Source: Eublepharis macularius
Taxonomy: Eukaryota; Chordata; Lepidosauria; Squamata; Eublepharidae
Length of the DNA: 64,000 nt
Direction: 5' to 3'
Assembly: GCF_028583425.1 (NCBI RefSeq)
Contig: NC_072796.1
Coordinates: forward strand, 87,286,464 to 87,350,463
Below are positions 45,542 to 56,612 of this stretch, in pieces. Both the position numbers and the translations under genes were made by a program. Position 1 is the first letter of the stretch, and each line of letters begins with the position of its first letter. Below the pieces are notes generated by a model that ran no database searches, was not told the origin of the DNA, and saw nothing but the letters and a program-made list of their open reading frames with translations.

Positions 45542-45959
45542 CCCTGCCGCGCAGCCAGTAACCATTCGTCCCCCTTCCCCTGGGACAGTTAGCAGTCGAC
45601 GTTACAACACCTCTGTATGGAGGCACTTTCGGGTCCTTCCTGATGACCCCTGTGTGGTGCGGTGCCATGCCTGTGATGTCCTGGTGCACAGGGGCAAAAA
45701 CCCAAAGCACCTGTCTTCGACGGCCCTGACTTGGCACTTGAAGAGGCACCACCCGAGCCTGTCTCCCTCCTCACCTAGTGAAGCATCCATTGGGGGGGGG
45801 GGAGAAAGGGGGCCACCAGCTCTTCTGAGCGGGGATCAGTGGGAGGATCACTTTGCCCTGAGGGTGATGCTGGTGAGAGCAGAGCGCTCTGGCAGGCCGC
45901 GCTGGTGGAGGTTGTCTCCTTGGGGTCTGGGACAGCGCCGCTTACAACCTCAAGGCTGA
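45542..45959 (+). CDS. BED-type zinc-finger exon of a hAT transposase-like gene
   Basis: The frame is open from 45240, but a splice-acceptor-like TTTTGTTTGTGTCCAG ends at 45541 and the conserved part follows it, so the exon is started there by inference. A BED finger lies at 45615-45756: aromatic WRHFRV, then CHACDVLV (C-x2-C) and LTWHLKRHH (H-x3/4-H) with the L-x2-HL spacing of BED fingers. BED domains bind the transposon ends in hAT transposases and in domesticated ZBED genes. Downstream, the frame continues with S/P- and G-rich residues and ends at TGA 45957-45959 without a catalytic domain. It could be the first coding exon of a spliced transposase whose other exons are lost, or a finger-only protein. 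The finger itself has all four ligands. Confidence 0.6.
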
Positions 45960-46049
45960 TGGCTCATGTGGCAGCTGCCGCTGCACTGTTCCTCAGTGAG
46001 ACCCACAGTGGCTGGGGGATCAGGCTCCCAGTCTGAATGACACGTCCTC

Positions 46050-47862
46050 TCTCTCCCACGCCAAGAATACCAGCGTGCTCCTCTTTGGCCTGGCAGTTGC
46101 AGGGGGATCTTCCCCCTTACCCCCCACATGACAGGTCCTCTCCCTCCCATCCTTTCCGGCAAGGCAGGAAGGTGGGTGATGCTGCTGATGGCAGCCTCCT
46201 TTGGGCACTTGCGCAGCAGCTCAGGAACTGTTTCACATATAGTTAAGCCGCACGGTGCCCCCATCCATCACAAACACAGAGCCCTCTGAGCAGGGGGGAA
46301 TGGGTCGCTTGACTCACGTCCTTCCCACAAAGGCAGGAAGGTGGCTGATGTCAGCTGCTGCTGCTGCTGTCATGTTTCCATCTCCCCCTCTCAGGACCCA
46401 CTTTGACCTATCCAAACAATGCCTCCTGTCCTGCCCACCCCCTACTTTCCACAAAGGCAGGATGGCGGATCAGGTCAGCCCCTGCTTCATGAGGGACTAT
46501 CCTGTTACTGCTCCCTCCTTGGTTACACAGCTTGGTTGCGCTCGCGCAGCCGATTGTATTGTGTACGGATACAGTCGGTTGACAATGTGGCAGCACCCCT
46601 GTCAATGGGACTGATGGGACCTCTTTCAGCTGGGTGGGAATGTGTCCCACAACTCCCATCCTTTCCATCAAGGCAGGAAGGTGGTTACTGTCGGCTGCCA
46701 CCGTATTACTCCTCAGTGGGACCCTTGGGTGAGGACCCGCGGCTGCTGGGGGATCTTCCCCCTCCCCCTCCTCATGTTGGACAGAACAAGACAGAGAGAC
46801 AGATAGAAAGATGTATTAAACAAAAACAAAACCATTGTAAAAAGATGGACACAAGCCATCTTGTGTCCATCTGGATGATGATAAAGGAAAATAGAAAACA
46901 ACATAGTTATTGAAAGAGAAAAAAAGACAGCTAGATGGAAAGAAATAATAAAGGACAGATATATACGTAGAAAGAGATAGATTCAGATATATAGTAGTGG
47001 AATCACATAGGAAGAGACAGAGAGAGATAGAAAGTTGCAAATAGACAGTGACAGGGAGAAACAGAGAAACAGATAGAAAAGGGCACAGAGATATCAACCG
47101 TTCTAGAAGTAGAAATAGAATGCGAATGCATCAAGGAAATATAGAATCGAACAGAACACACCACATCCATGGAGAAGAAATTGAAAATCAAAAACAGAGA
47201 AAGAGACAAACAGTACAGAATGTATCAGTATAATGAAAAAGACACTAGAATGTATGCACAAACATTAGAGAATGCATGTTAACAGTTAGAGAATGGTATA
47301 TGGTTGGAGAACTGTCTGTAGAGACAGATAGAGATTCCCGGCCCCTCCACGCCAGGAATACCAGTGCACTCCTCTTTGGTCTGGAGGTTGGGGGGGATCT
47401 TCCCACTTACCCCCCACATGACAGGTCCTCTCCCTCCCATCCTTTCTGGCAAGGCAGGAAGGTATGTACAGTTGGCTGCCGCTGCCGCACTGTTCCTCAG
47501 TGGGACCCTCGGGTGAGGACCCGCAGGTGCTGAGGGATCTTCCGCCTCCCCCTCCCCATGATGACAGGTCCTCTCCCACCCATCTCTTCCAGCAAGGCAG
47601 GAAGGTGTGAGCTGCTGGCTGCCACCACCGCACTGTTCCTCAGTGGGACCCTCGAGTGAGGACCCACAGATGCTGAGGGATCTTCCCCCTCCCCCTCCTC
47701 ATGATGACAGGTCCTCTCCCTCCCATCCTTTCCGGCAAGGCAGGAAGGTGGGTACTGTCAGCTGCTGTTGAAATTTTCCTTAGTGGGACCCCGAGGTGAG
47801 GACCCACAGTTGCTGGAGGATCAGGCCCCCGTCCGAATGTCATATCATCTCCCATCCACGCT
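46050..47862 (+). repeat. Degenerate GC-rich repeats and a purine-rich low-complexity stretch in the hAT interior
   Basis: Words such as GACAGGTCCTCTCCCTCCCA, TTCCGGCAAGGCAGGAAGGT and GCACTGTTCCTCAGTGGGAC recur at about 46130, 46320, 46670, 47420, 47565 and 47715, spaced irregularly. At 46790-47330 they are interrupted by an A/G-rich AGAGAGACAGATAGA-type stretch. Frames on both strands here are by-products of the repeats. Confidence 0.7.
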
Positions 47863-48358
47863 GGGAATACCAGCTTGCTCCTGTTCGGCCTGGTGGGCAG
47901 GCACATGAGGGGTGCTGCTGGCGAGTGGCCAGACCCCCCACCCCCTGAGGGGAGGCGGCTTGCCGCCGTCTGCTCGTGCCCACCAGGCCCAGTGGCTGCC
48001 GTCATCACCCACATTCCTGCCATTGCAGGGAATACTTGCATGCTCTTCTTTGGCCTAGCGGGCGGGCACATGGGGGGTGCCGCTGGTGAGCAGCCAGAAC
48101 CCCCACCCCCTGAGGGGAGGTGGCTCGCCGCCACCTCCCCGTGCCCGCCAGGCCCAGCGGCCGCCACCAGTACACACCTTCTGGCCCTCACTGGGTATAC
48201 CAGCGTGCTCCTTTTTGGCCTGGTGGGTGGGCACATGGGGGATGCTGCTGACGAGCAGCCAGAACCCCTGCCCCCTGAGGGGAGGCAGCTCGTCACCGCC
48301 TCCCCATGCCCGCCAGGCCCTGCGGCCACTATCAACACCCACCTTCTGTACATTGGGC
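47863..48358 (+). repeat. Three tandem copies of a 165-bp unit in the hAT interior
   Basis: GGGAATAC-type starts lie at 47863, 48028 and 48193, exactly 165 bp apart. Each unit has CTTTGGCCTGGTGGGNGGGCA-like, GCCAGAACCCC, CCCCTGAGGGGAGG and CCGCCAGGCCC words. 165 is a multiple of three, so frames stay open on both strands (47875-48429 plus; 47640-48623 minus). Confidence 0.9.
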
Positions 48359-48683
48359 CAACGTCAACCCGTGGCTCTAATTGTATTGAGTGGGAGTTTC
48401 CTGGAGGCCTTGGATTGGAGAGGGTATAACTCCAAGATCCCTTTTGCAATCTTGTCCAAACTTTGGTGATGGCTGTAGGAGAGCCTGCAAAAGACTCCCC
48501 GGGAATATGGGCTCTGTAAGTGCCACAGGGGCCGTTCCGCGCCCAATGAACTGTGAACCGCAAACCGGTTCGGCAACAGAAAATGTTCGTTGCGGTTCGC
48601 GATCTTGGGATTTTCATCGGCACCGAACCGCAAACCGCTGGTTCATTAAATTTTTTTGTTTCGTGCCCATGTCTAATTGTAAC

Positions 48684-49007
48684 CCTTATAAACCTTGCTA
48701 AAGTAACCCTTTCCCCTCCCCCTCCCTCTGTCCCTTCTTTACTAACTAGTGCTATTTAAGATGGATTAATTGCTTAATAACAGTTCTCTATAGCCCAAGA
48801 GTAACCCCTTATAGACTATTTGGTCTACTACTACCAACTCGGAGAACTGTAAATAACTAGAAGCCCTGTCTGTGAGCTCCATTCCTTCCCCACCATGCCT
48901 CTAATATGATATTAAATATATGCATTTTACAGTCATAGCATTTTACAAGTTATTTTAGTTTGCTATCAACTTGGATTTTAACATTTCAGTTTGTTTCTTT
49001 TTTCTTG
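48684..49007. other. No feature seen
   Basis: AT-rich flank between the hAT element and the L1 ORF1 fragment. Confidence 0.55.
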
Positions 49008-49690
49008 TTAAATATGTCTCACTTGGGTCTTTTTTTCCTTGTAGGGTGATAAAGGACTGAACATTTTTCTTTTCTGTGATATTCTGTCTCTGATTGAAAA
49101 AGTCTCAATGCCAAGGTCTTGCAGTAATGTCTTTCCAGTGTCCTGATCTAAAACTTGGTAGATTGTATCTTGTATTTTGACTTGAAGATGTGTATAATTA
49201 GTCCATTTATATTTTAATTGGTCTTTTCTCAATGTGTCTGTTGTAAATCTGAGTTCTTTTCTTTTCTTTAATATTGTGGAAGGCAAGTCTGTAAGCATTT
49301 GAATATTTGTCCCTTTGTAGGGGCTTGATCATTTATTTCTTGCTAATTCTAGTATTTTACTCCTTGTCTTCCAGTCTGGGATCATGGCTAATATATCTCT
49401 TGGTTTATTATACTTTGGATTATTTTGTGACCCCAGGCGAAAAGCTTTGGTGATTATAGGGGTTGCTCCCTCTTCAAGTTGTAAATGCTGTGACAGCCAC
49501 GATTCTAAAAAGGAGGGTAGATCTGCATTATCAGATATATTCTCATCAAAATTTCTAAATTTAAGGTTAGATTGTTTTGTCTGGATTTCCAGTTGTAAAA
49601 GTCTTTGTTTATTTTCTCATTGTAAAACGGCTATTTCAGATCGCAGCGCTCTGCTTAATATAAGGGCATAATTAGCCTTTTGTGAGGCAC
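49008..49690 (-). pseudogene. L1 ORF1-like protein fragment
   Basis: Minus-strand translation gives the C-terminal two-thirds of an L1 ORF1 RNA-binding protein: FRNFDENISDNADLPSFLES, ITKAFRLGSQNN, KPRDILAMIPDWKTRSKILE and, after an in-frame stop near 49328, LPSTILKKRKELRFTTDTLR and LKYKWTNYTHLQVKI, ending at TAA 49008-49010. These follow the RRM and C-terminal domain order of L1 ORF1p, which coats L1 RNA. The N-terminal coiled coil is missing because the sequence breaks at 49690 against the plus-strand LINE. Confidence 0.75.
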
Positions 49691-49699
49691 TTTATGTAG

Positions 49700-51156
49700 C
49701 ATTTGTTGACTTGGCTGCCACATTCGATTCAATCAATAGGTCCCACTTATGGTCCAAGCTTGCCAAACTTAACATTGATAAGCAACTGCTGTTTCTGCTT
49801 TGTGAGCTGCACAAAGATACCTTTACTCAAATTAGGGTGGGAACTTCTGGATCATTAACTAACAGAATCCCTATTAGTAGAGGCGTGAAACAGGGTTGTG
49901 TGCTGACACCTCTACTATTTAACCTGTACATTAATGATATCAATGAGACTCTGTCAGATCCCCAATTTATGCTGCCTTCTCTGGGACAACAGATGATTTC
50001 AGTTCTCCTTTATGCAGATGACATGGTCCTAACTAGACATGGGCACAATCAGCAATATGAATGAAAAAAAACCCTCAAACAGCCCGTTCGTTCGCGAATG
50101 GGCCGTTTATGAGACCCCATTCCAAATGAACAGGTGGTTGTTGCAATCCAACAATGCAGCTCCTTTAAATATCTAGGGGTAACCTTTAAAGAGACTCTGA
50201 ATTGGAAGATACGCCTTGCGATGGTTAAATCCTCAGCATCAAGAATTGTAGGGTCAATCATACACTTTTTTCATACAAAGTGGGGTCGACTGATAGATCC
50301 AGCACTGAAATTATTTAAGAGCAAGGTAGTCCCTCACCTCCTATATGGAGCTGAAGTGTGGGGTTGGAAGGAAGATATTCTAACCAGTCTTGAGGTAATC
50401 CAAAACCAATTCTTGAGACGGATTTTGGCTTTACCCAAAGGCGCTCCTGCCGCCCTGATGAGGGCCGAAACAGGACTTCCCTCCTTTAGGACACGGGTAC
50501 ACCTTGCAGTTTTAAAATACCAGAAAAGGATCAAATTTTCCAGTTCTGACTCCTTAAGCTGCCAATCAGTAAATTATTTACTATCCAAACACCCCATACA
50601 CCCTGGCTTTCTATCCACCATTTGCCAAAGGTATCCCATCCCGGATGACCTGTTAGGGGTCTTAGCCAACAACCTCCCACTTAAGGAGTGGATCTACAAG
50701 TCAGATACAGTGATGGATTGGCTATCAATATTAAAATCTAAGGCAGCTCCTTGGTATAAACTAATCAAATTTGACCATTTAAGATCTCCCTACCTAGCCA
50801 GTATTTCTCATTATAACCTTAGAGTGTCTTTCACTGCTCTGCGCTTTCAGATTATGCAAACAGCTCTTTTGGCAGGGTGTTATTCTCACATCCCTATGGA
50901 GCATCGCACCTGCATTTGTGGATTACCTACAGTGGAGAACCTTTCCCACTACCTACTTTATTGTCCATTATATAGTGTACCCAGAGCTAAATTCTTGGCC
51001 AGAATCCTATCAGTCACAAACACATATTCTGAAATTGAGAAGATTGTGTTTTTATTATCTGACACTGATAGTCATGTGTCTTTCAGAGTCTCTCAGTTTG
51101 CACTCGCAGCCAAAAAGATAAGATCTAAGGTGGTACTGAATGAGGCTGTTTCGTGA
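49700..51156 (+). pseudogene. LINE reverse transcriptase and C-terminal domain, interrupted
   Basis: Block 1 (to 50033) has motif A AFVDLAATFDSIN, the template-grip region ISRGVKQGCVLTPLLFNLY and motif C LLYADDMVL with the catalytic YADD intact. Then the hAT piece intervenes. Block 2 (50134-51156, 340 codons) resumes at SFKYLGVTFKETLNW and HLLYGAEVWGW in the thumb region and ends with a C-terminal CICGLPTVENLSHYLLYCPL, a Cys/His cluster typical of this LINE group. Roughly 60 codons between the blocks are missing. Long open frames suggest the element was young when the hAT event happened. Confidence 0.85.
50034..50137 (+). mobile_element. Solo left end of a hAT element
   Basis: TAGACATGGGCAC at 50034 followed by AACAGCCCGTTCGTTCGCGA and GACCCCATTCCAAATGAACA matches the first 105 bases of the 1364-1971 element. 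There is no right terminus and no matching 8-bp copy of the left flank (GTCCTAAC), so a deletion removed the rest of the transposon and part of the LINE. Confidence 0.85.
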
Positions 51157-51290
51157 TTCCTGGGATAGTTTGGCATACTGTAGTGTTTTAATTAATTAAT
51201 CACAAACTGTGATAATGGTTTTAACTGTTTATTAGTTGATGTTTGGTAAATTGTGATGGCCTATGGCTATAGACAATTAACTCTTTGGAC

Positions 51291-54200
51291 TTGGATTAGC
51301 AGTGGAATCAAGTCTAAGTAGGTTTCTGAAGCTCAAAAATACAGTCTCCAGTCTCCTCCTACCATTCAAATGTGGTTTTAATAAAAATGGAACAACTGTC
51401 TTTACTATTCTCTTGTAACTTCTATTCTCTTTTACTCTCATGTTCTTGCTTATCTCTTTGGCAGAATTTCATGAACTTGTTGGGATTAAGCTGATTAGAC
51501 ATTCACATAGATCAAACTGCTGTGCTTGCTAAATGTTCAGAAATCTTATCAGCCAAAGACAGTTAATAATAGCTCATTTTTGGAAACCTTTATTGGAAAG
51601 GATGTAAGTAGGCTGGGCACATTCAGAGAAACATAATCTAGGGCCCTGTCTCTAATGTGATAATTTCCTTTTCAACAGATAACAGTTTCCTACTTCCATA
51701 CTTTAGTGAATGGTCCAATTAAAAAAAATTACAGAGCTTCAGAGGTTGAAAAGACTTTAAGATGTAAGGCGTACTATTGACTTTCTTTGGTCACAAAGTT
51801 AATACTAATAGTTTAACTGTTGCAGCAACTGAATATTTTAATGGTGTGTGACTCATACATTAATTATAAAAATATTCTGCTGACCATTGTCCTTTATGAT
51901 TCAAACCTGAACAAAGAGTGTCATTCAAAGTGCACTGATTGGAGAAACCACAAAAAAGAAAGGTTACCCAAAATGGACACTTGGGAACTCATTCTCGTTT
52001 AATCCAGGACAGTGTGAAGGAGAATCCAGAAAAAGGTGCACATATTCCATAGAAAACCAATGACATTTTTGTGAGAATGAGGAGCGAACTGTACATTTTT
52101 ATGCACCAAAACATATTTTACAGTCATTATACCTTTTTACTTTTTTTTCAAAAGCTGCTCTGTTCTGATTTTGAACAGAAGAAGGAGGGAGAACAGAGAA
52201 CAGAGAAGAAGGAGGGAAATGTTGCCTAACCCTTAAACTGGCCACTGCTTCTCTGCTCTATATTGCCCTTCCCAAGTTGTTTGCTCCCCCATTACTTTTG
52301 AGGAGCCACTTAACTGGCTGTGGTGGAGATTTTGCAGGCCAGGTATACGTTAAAGAATGCCTGATGCAGGTCCAGCTAATTGATTGTGGCACTTCATAGA
52401 TGTTTTCAATGAATAAATATAATGGTCGAAGCCTGCTCTGATCTCATCTTATTTCTCTTACTCTGACATTTTCCTAACTTTTCCAGTTGTAAACACTGTT
52501 GTCATTTTAAAAAAATGTAAAGACATTCAGCATTTTAATGTTTAACATTAAAACTTGAGCACTTCAGGCCAACGTTGTGCACATTCCTGGAGTTTTAACT
52601 TCAATGGTGCCAATTGAAATAATTTTGCTGCCCCGAGTGATAGATACATTGCACAACAGAAGGTGTGCCACCATTGATTCCTCTGTAGCACTGATCCAAG
52701 ATTGTGCATCTTGTCTCCATGCAAGTGTGTCGGTGGGGGGTGGGGATACCTACTCCATGTGCTCCAACTGGCCCCAGGCAGCAGTGGCATACATTTAGAA
52801 GGAGTTCATATACACTTTCCCTCTTGTGCTGTCCCAGCTCCAGTGGACTGCAGAAGGTCACAACTGGGAGAGTGGGAGGTGACAACAGGCATAAACTCTG
52901 CCTATTGTTCCTCTCCATGACACCCTTTGCCAGTCTGGGTAGATGAACTGTACCTGATCCTAGTCCTCTACAACACTGGAAGGAACACATTTTAACTGAT
53001 ATGCTGCTTTACTGGCCTCCTCAAGTTGTCTGAAGAGTTGGGCCCATCCTGAAGAAAACAATGAGTCAGAAACAGAATGGGAGGTTGGGGCTTGGGGTGA
53101 AGTAGCATGCCACTGATGCAAGAAGAATGACAGAGATGCAGCCAAGCCCTAGAGGAAGGATTACACAGCCAGATGGAGGAAGAGGGTCTTATGCAAGGAG
53201 TTCCAGTAGCAGGAAGCATATCTTTTCATCAGTTGAATATATGTAGCCAATTATGTGCCAGGTGACTAGATGCACTTTGGATCTGCTCCACATGAGCATC
53301 ACCAAAAATTTAAAGAGTGAGCCAGCAGGCATTTGCTTAATAGGCGCTACTGGCAGAATATCAGCATCATCTTCAACAGGACTTGGTATCAGAGAGGAAC
53401 ATATGAACAGAAGCTATCACATAAACCTTGATATACTTTGAACACTGCCTGGGCTTTGAGCTGTGTAGCTGTATCTGTTGCATGAGTCTGGGGCTCTAAA
53501 TTTTTTAAAGGCTGTTAAAATAGAGATGCTGGTTAAAAGGGGCAGGTTTTGTTGTGTGTATTCACTGGCATCTCACCTGCACAATGGGGGAGGGGGTAAG
53601 TTTCAGTAATTTGCCCTTACACCGGGGATCTCTGATCTCCCAAACTGTTCCTGAGGGTCCCTCATTCCCCAGAAGCAGCATTTCAAGGGGCATTTTGGGC
53701 TGCTGCAGAAGAGGCAAATTGGTAAAAATTCTCTTTCCTCTTTCTTGCATTAACAGACATTCTAGGCAGGATTCTGGCCAATATCGGTGATTTTCTTGCA
53801 TCAGTTCTGGTCAACAAGTCTGAAGCAAAATTGCTATAAATACTCAATGTAAAGAATGCATAGTAAACATATTTTGGGTAATAAGGGGCAAGCCAATTAA
53901 AAGTAGTTGTGAATGATATGCTGTATCTGCTGAGGAGACTCTTCTTCCAGCTGCTCTGCAGTTAGCATGACAGGCTTGCTATAATCCCGATTAAGGGGAG
54001 AAGCTTGAAATCTGATTATACCCTTGGCAGTAATTAGATGGAACAGTTGCCATCTGGAGACACAGCATTTGCTTAAGGAGAAGAACCTAATTCAACAGTA
54101 CTGAAGATACAAAGCCTCATAATCCTTCTGTGTTTGCAAAAATACTATATCAAACTCAGTTGTTTGGTTGCTGGTCAGCCCTCCTCCATCAAAATTTACT

Positions 54201-55237
54201 GGAATATATATTACCCTGGACAGAGCCTGATTGCCTGTTAAACTCCAGAGTGTCAGGAAAGAAAACTATGGAATTATTTGCTCTGCAGAGCCAGAATATT
54301 ATCTTCATTATTGACCCAATTTAGAAAAGAGGAATTTCCCACCATTGTTGCCGATTGCAAATAGTTATCAGAAGTGTTGGCAATTAAGAGGAAAGTATTT
54401 CTGGCTTTGTCATCCAGAAGTTTGAAGGATGGTTGGATGCTCTAAGAGTTGGATACTCTGTTCTGGTAAGAATTCTGGGAAGTACTTAAAAAGAGCAGAA
54501 AGGGCTAAGAGATGCATTGAGGAGAAAATTATAGCACTATAAGGTAGTTTTAAATTTTAAAGATTTCTGATAATTTTTGTTCCTGTGGTTCTGTGATTCT
54601 GGATGTTTTTCCAAGGAAAATTAATGTTAAAGAAGAAATGTACTATAAATTTTAACAGTATCAAATAGTTTGCATTTATTTCTTCTTGAAATGCAAGAAA
54701 TCTTAGGGAAACATAGAGTGAAACAGCTCAGTAGATCAAGTGCTCACTGTTTGCTTTGCTAGCAAGCTAGTCTAATAATTACCATGGCATTAGCAGACTG
54801 TTTTAGATGACTTTTTAGCTATACCGCTTCAAAATAAAAACAAGATTGTTTACCTCATATAGACTATAAATCTGACTAAGTCCAAAAACAAGTTACTATT
54901 AGGTAATTAATTCATGGTAAGTAGGACAACTCTTTCTAATGTAGATCCATATGCTTAATTGATAACAAGGTATTTGTATATTCTTAAATGAAAATGGAAC
55001 TGAGTATTAATGAAGGATCACCATGATCCATAGTCTATGAACTGTATGCCTTATACAGTAATTGATAAGAAATAATTGTCAAAAATGTAAATAAATACAA
55101 TTGCAACTATATAACAGGTTAGAAGCAAAAAAATTATTGATGTTTGGTATTAATGTATTATTTTATGGTATAAAATATTTCTGTGTTGTCCTATGTGGAA
55201 GCTTAGCCCATACTATTCTTAGTAATTAAGTATTTAG
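51291..55237. other. No gene seen
   Basis: About 3.9 kb of unique-looking DNA. Overlapping frames on both strands at 52577-52990 have no domain and no codon pattern. An AGAACAGAGAA-type purine tract lies at 52180-52220. Confidence 0.55.
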
Positions 55238-55402
55238 GGAGAATATCCATCACCAGCATGGCTGAAAGCAGATGATGCAGTAGCCATTTTGAAGTTAAGG
55301 TCTGGGTTTGGTCAGTGTTGAGACAGGAGACCATCTGTGAGACTCCTATGTGCTCCCTCTTAAATGGCATGGTCAAAGGCAGGGTATAAATGAAATAAAT
55401 AT
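55238..55402 (+). repeat. 5S rRNA-derived SINE, diverged
   Basis: TTGAAGTTAAGGTCTGGGTTT and GTTGAGACAGGAGACCATCT resemble the internal promoter region of 5S rRNA (GAAGCTAAGCAGGGT and TTGGATGGGAGACC), and the upstream ATATCCATCACCAGCATGGC resembles its 5' third. The tail GGCAGGGTATAAATGAAATAA is LINE-like. 5S-derived SINEs are known in lizards. It is not a functional 5S gene. Confidence 0.65.
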
Positions 55403-56604
55403 AGTGTACTTATAAAGGAGCTTTCTGAGAAGACAGAAACCTGTCCTGGAAGATTTTAGCCCTAATCTTAAATACCTAAGACTGGTTGTGATAGGCCTTT
55501 TCTGCACTGGTGAGTTCCTTCTCCCTTTTTGAGTGTTTGCTCCACAAGGATCAGATTCATTTTGTCCACCTACCTTTCCACATGCCTCTTTTAATCCCAG
55601 TATGGGTACTATTTTTTTTTGTCTGATTGGAGAGGCCAATCAGTGAGAAGTGGCCTGCAGAGGTGGATGGAACAGGGGGGAGAGAGGAAAAAAAAACAAA
55701 GGAAAATTCTGCACAATTGGAAAAGCTGAATAAAAAAACACATCGAGAAAAATGTCAGAGAATAAGCACAGGCAGAAAATTTGAAGAGAAACCTTGAAAA
55801 TGCAATGCTGAAATCTTAAGGGGGAGTTAACCACACAGAATTCAGAAGAAAACTCAAAGTGGTATGGGGCCAGATCAGGCAAAAATTGTCCATGCAGAAA
55901 AGGCCATAAAGGCATCTCAGCCTCCTACACAAAGGAAGGCTTCTTCGCACATTCCTAGGCCGAAATTCCTGTTTTTTGCAGTTAAATTGGCCCCCTTTTC
56001 CCATGCCAATCTTCCCCATAAAACTGTAGCACAGGATTACAGAACTGCTCGTAATGCATACTTTTACCCTTATATAACACCAACTGAAGTTCTATTTTTT
56101 TACTTGTGTGTTTGTTTATATCCAGCTTTCTAGATAAGCATGTGTTCAATCTCCCCCACTGAAATCACCAAAAAGCATTTAGCTTTGCCTGGAGTACACC
56201 CAATTCTATATTTTCAAAACACTGGCTGAATTTCAAAATTAGATAATTCTGCTTTGTTAAACATCTCACAGTCATTTTTAACCTTTGTAAAATCCAGTAT
56301 GATTTAATGGATTCATGATTTCTTCACCCTGCAGCAAAAACATGAGACAGCATAATCACAGCTGCTCTGTAATGTAGTAAACCACATTAATGAAAATGAA
56401 AGCTAGTAAACACCACTCACAGGTATCTGCTTTGCTTGGGTTGCCCACTGCTGCTCCCAAACTCTAAACTTCCCTGGTGAAACACCATAAGCTATGCTAC
56501 TCAGGACCTGTTGTCATCCCCATCCTCCTACCAGGTCAGCTTTATGGTCAGTAAAGATATCAAGGCCCAAAGCTGATAGTTTGTGCCTCCAGAACCCTCT
56601 CAGA
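55403..56604. other. No gene seen
   Basis: AT-rich DNA with scattered A/G-rich tracts (55680-55760). Frames on both strands overlap and show no domain. Confidence 0.55.
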
Positions 56605-56612
56605 TTGGTAAA

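Larger units (their letters stand above)
43627..48675 (+). mobile_element. Large hAT transposon (5,049 bp) with a BED zinc-finger exon and tandem arrays
   Basis: The inverted ends TAGAGATGGGCACG and CGTGCCCATGTCTA have one mismatch, and perfect 8-bp duplications ATTGTAAC lie at 43619-43626 and 48676-48683. Both termini and the duplication length are hAT features. The left 250 bases share words with the short elements at 1364, 39482 and 56613, so this is the long member of that family. Inside, from left: a GC-rich leader with TATAAATA at 44067, a 130-195 bp repeat array (44180-45160), an exon-like ORF with a BED finger (45542-45959), a GC-rich repeat region (46050-46790), a purine-rich low-complexity stretch (46790-47330), more repeats, and a 165-bp x3 array (47863-48358). 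No RNase H-like transposase core or C-terminal dimerisation domain was found in any frame. It may be a decayed autonomous element or a transposase-less derivative. Confidence 0.9.
49691..51290 (+). mobile_element. I/Vingi-like non-LTR LINE, 5'-truncated, with a solo hAT end inside
   Basis: A plus-strand LINE fragment that starts inside the RT (motif A) and runs to an AT-rich end near 51290 (GGTAAATTGTGATGGCC word). The RT sequence resembles the I/Jockey side of non-LTR elements, possibly Vingi, which is known in lizards; the clade is not certain. A hAT terminus at 50034-50137 with a deletion removes part of the coding region. Confidence 0.75.

Noticed and set aside
47640..48623. 327-codon minus-strand frame, the longest outside the LTR element and LINEs
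   Set aside because: It follows from exact 165-bp tandem units in GC-rich DNA and overlaps an equally open plus-strand frame. There is no domain.
55238..55402. A functional 5S rRNA gene
   Set aside because: The 5S-like part is too diverged, is broken at both ends and has a SINE-type tail.
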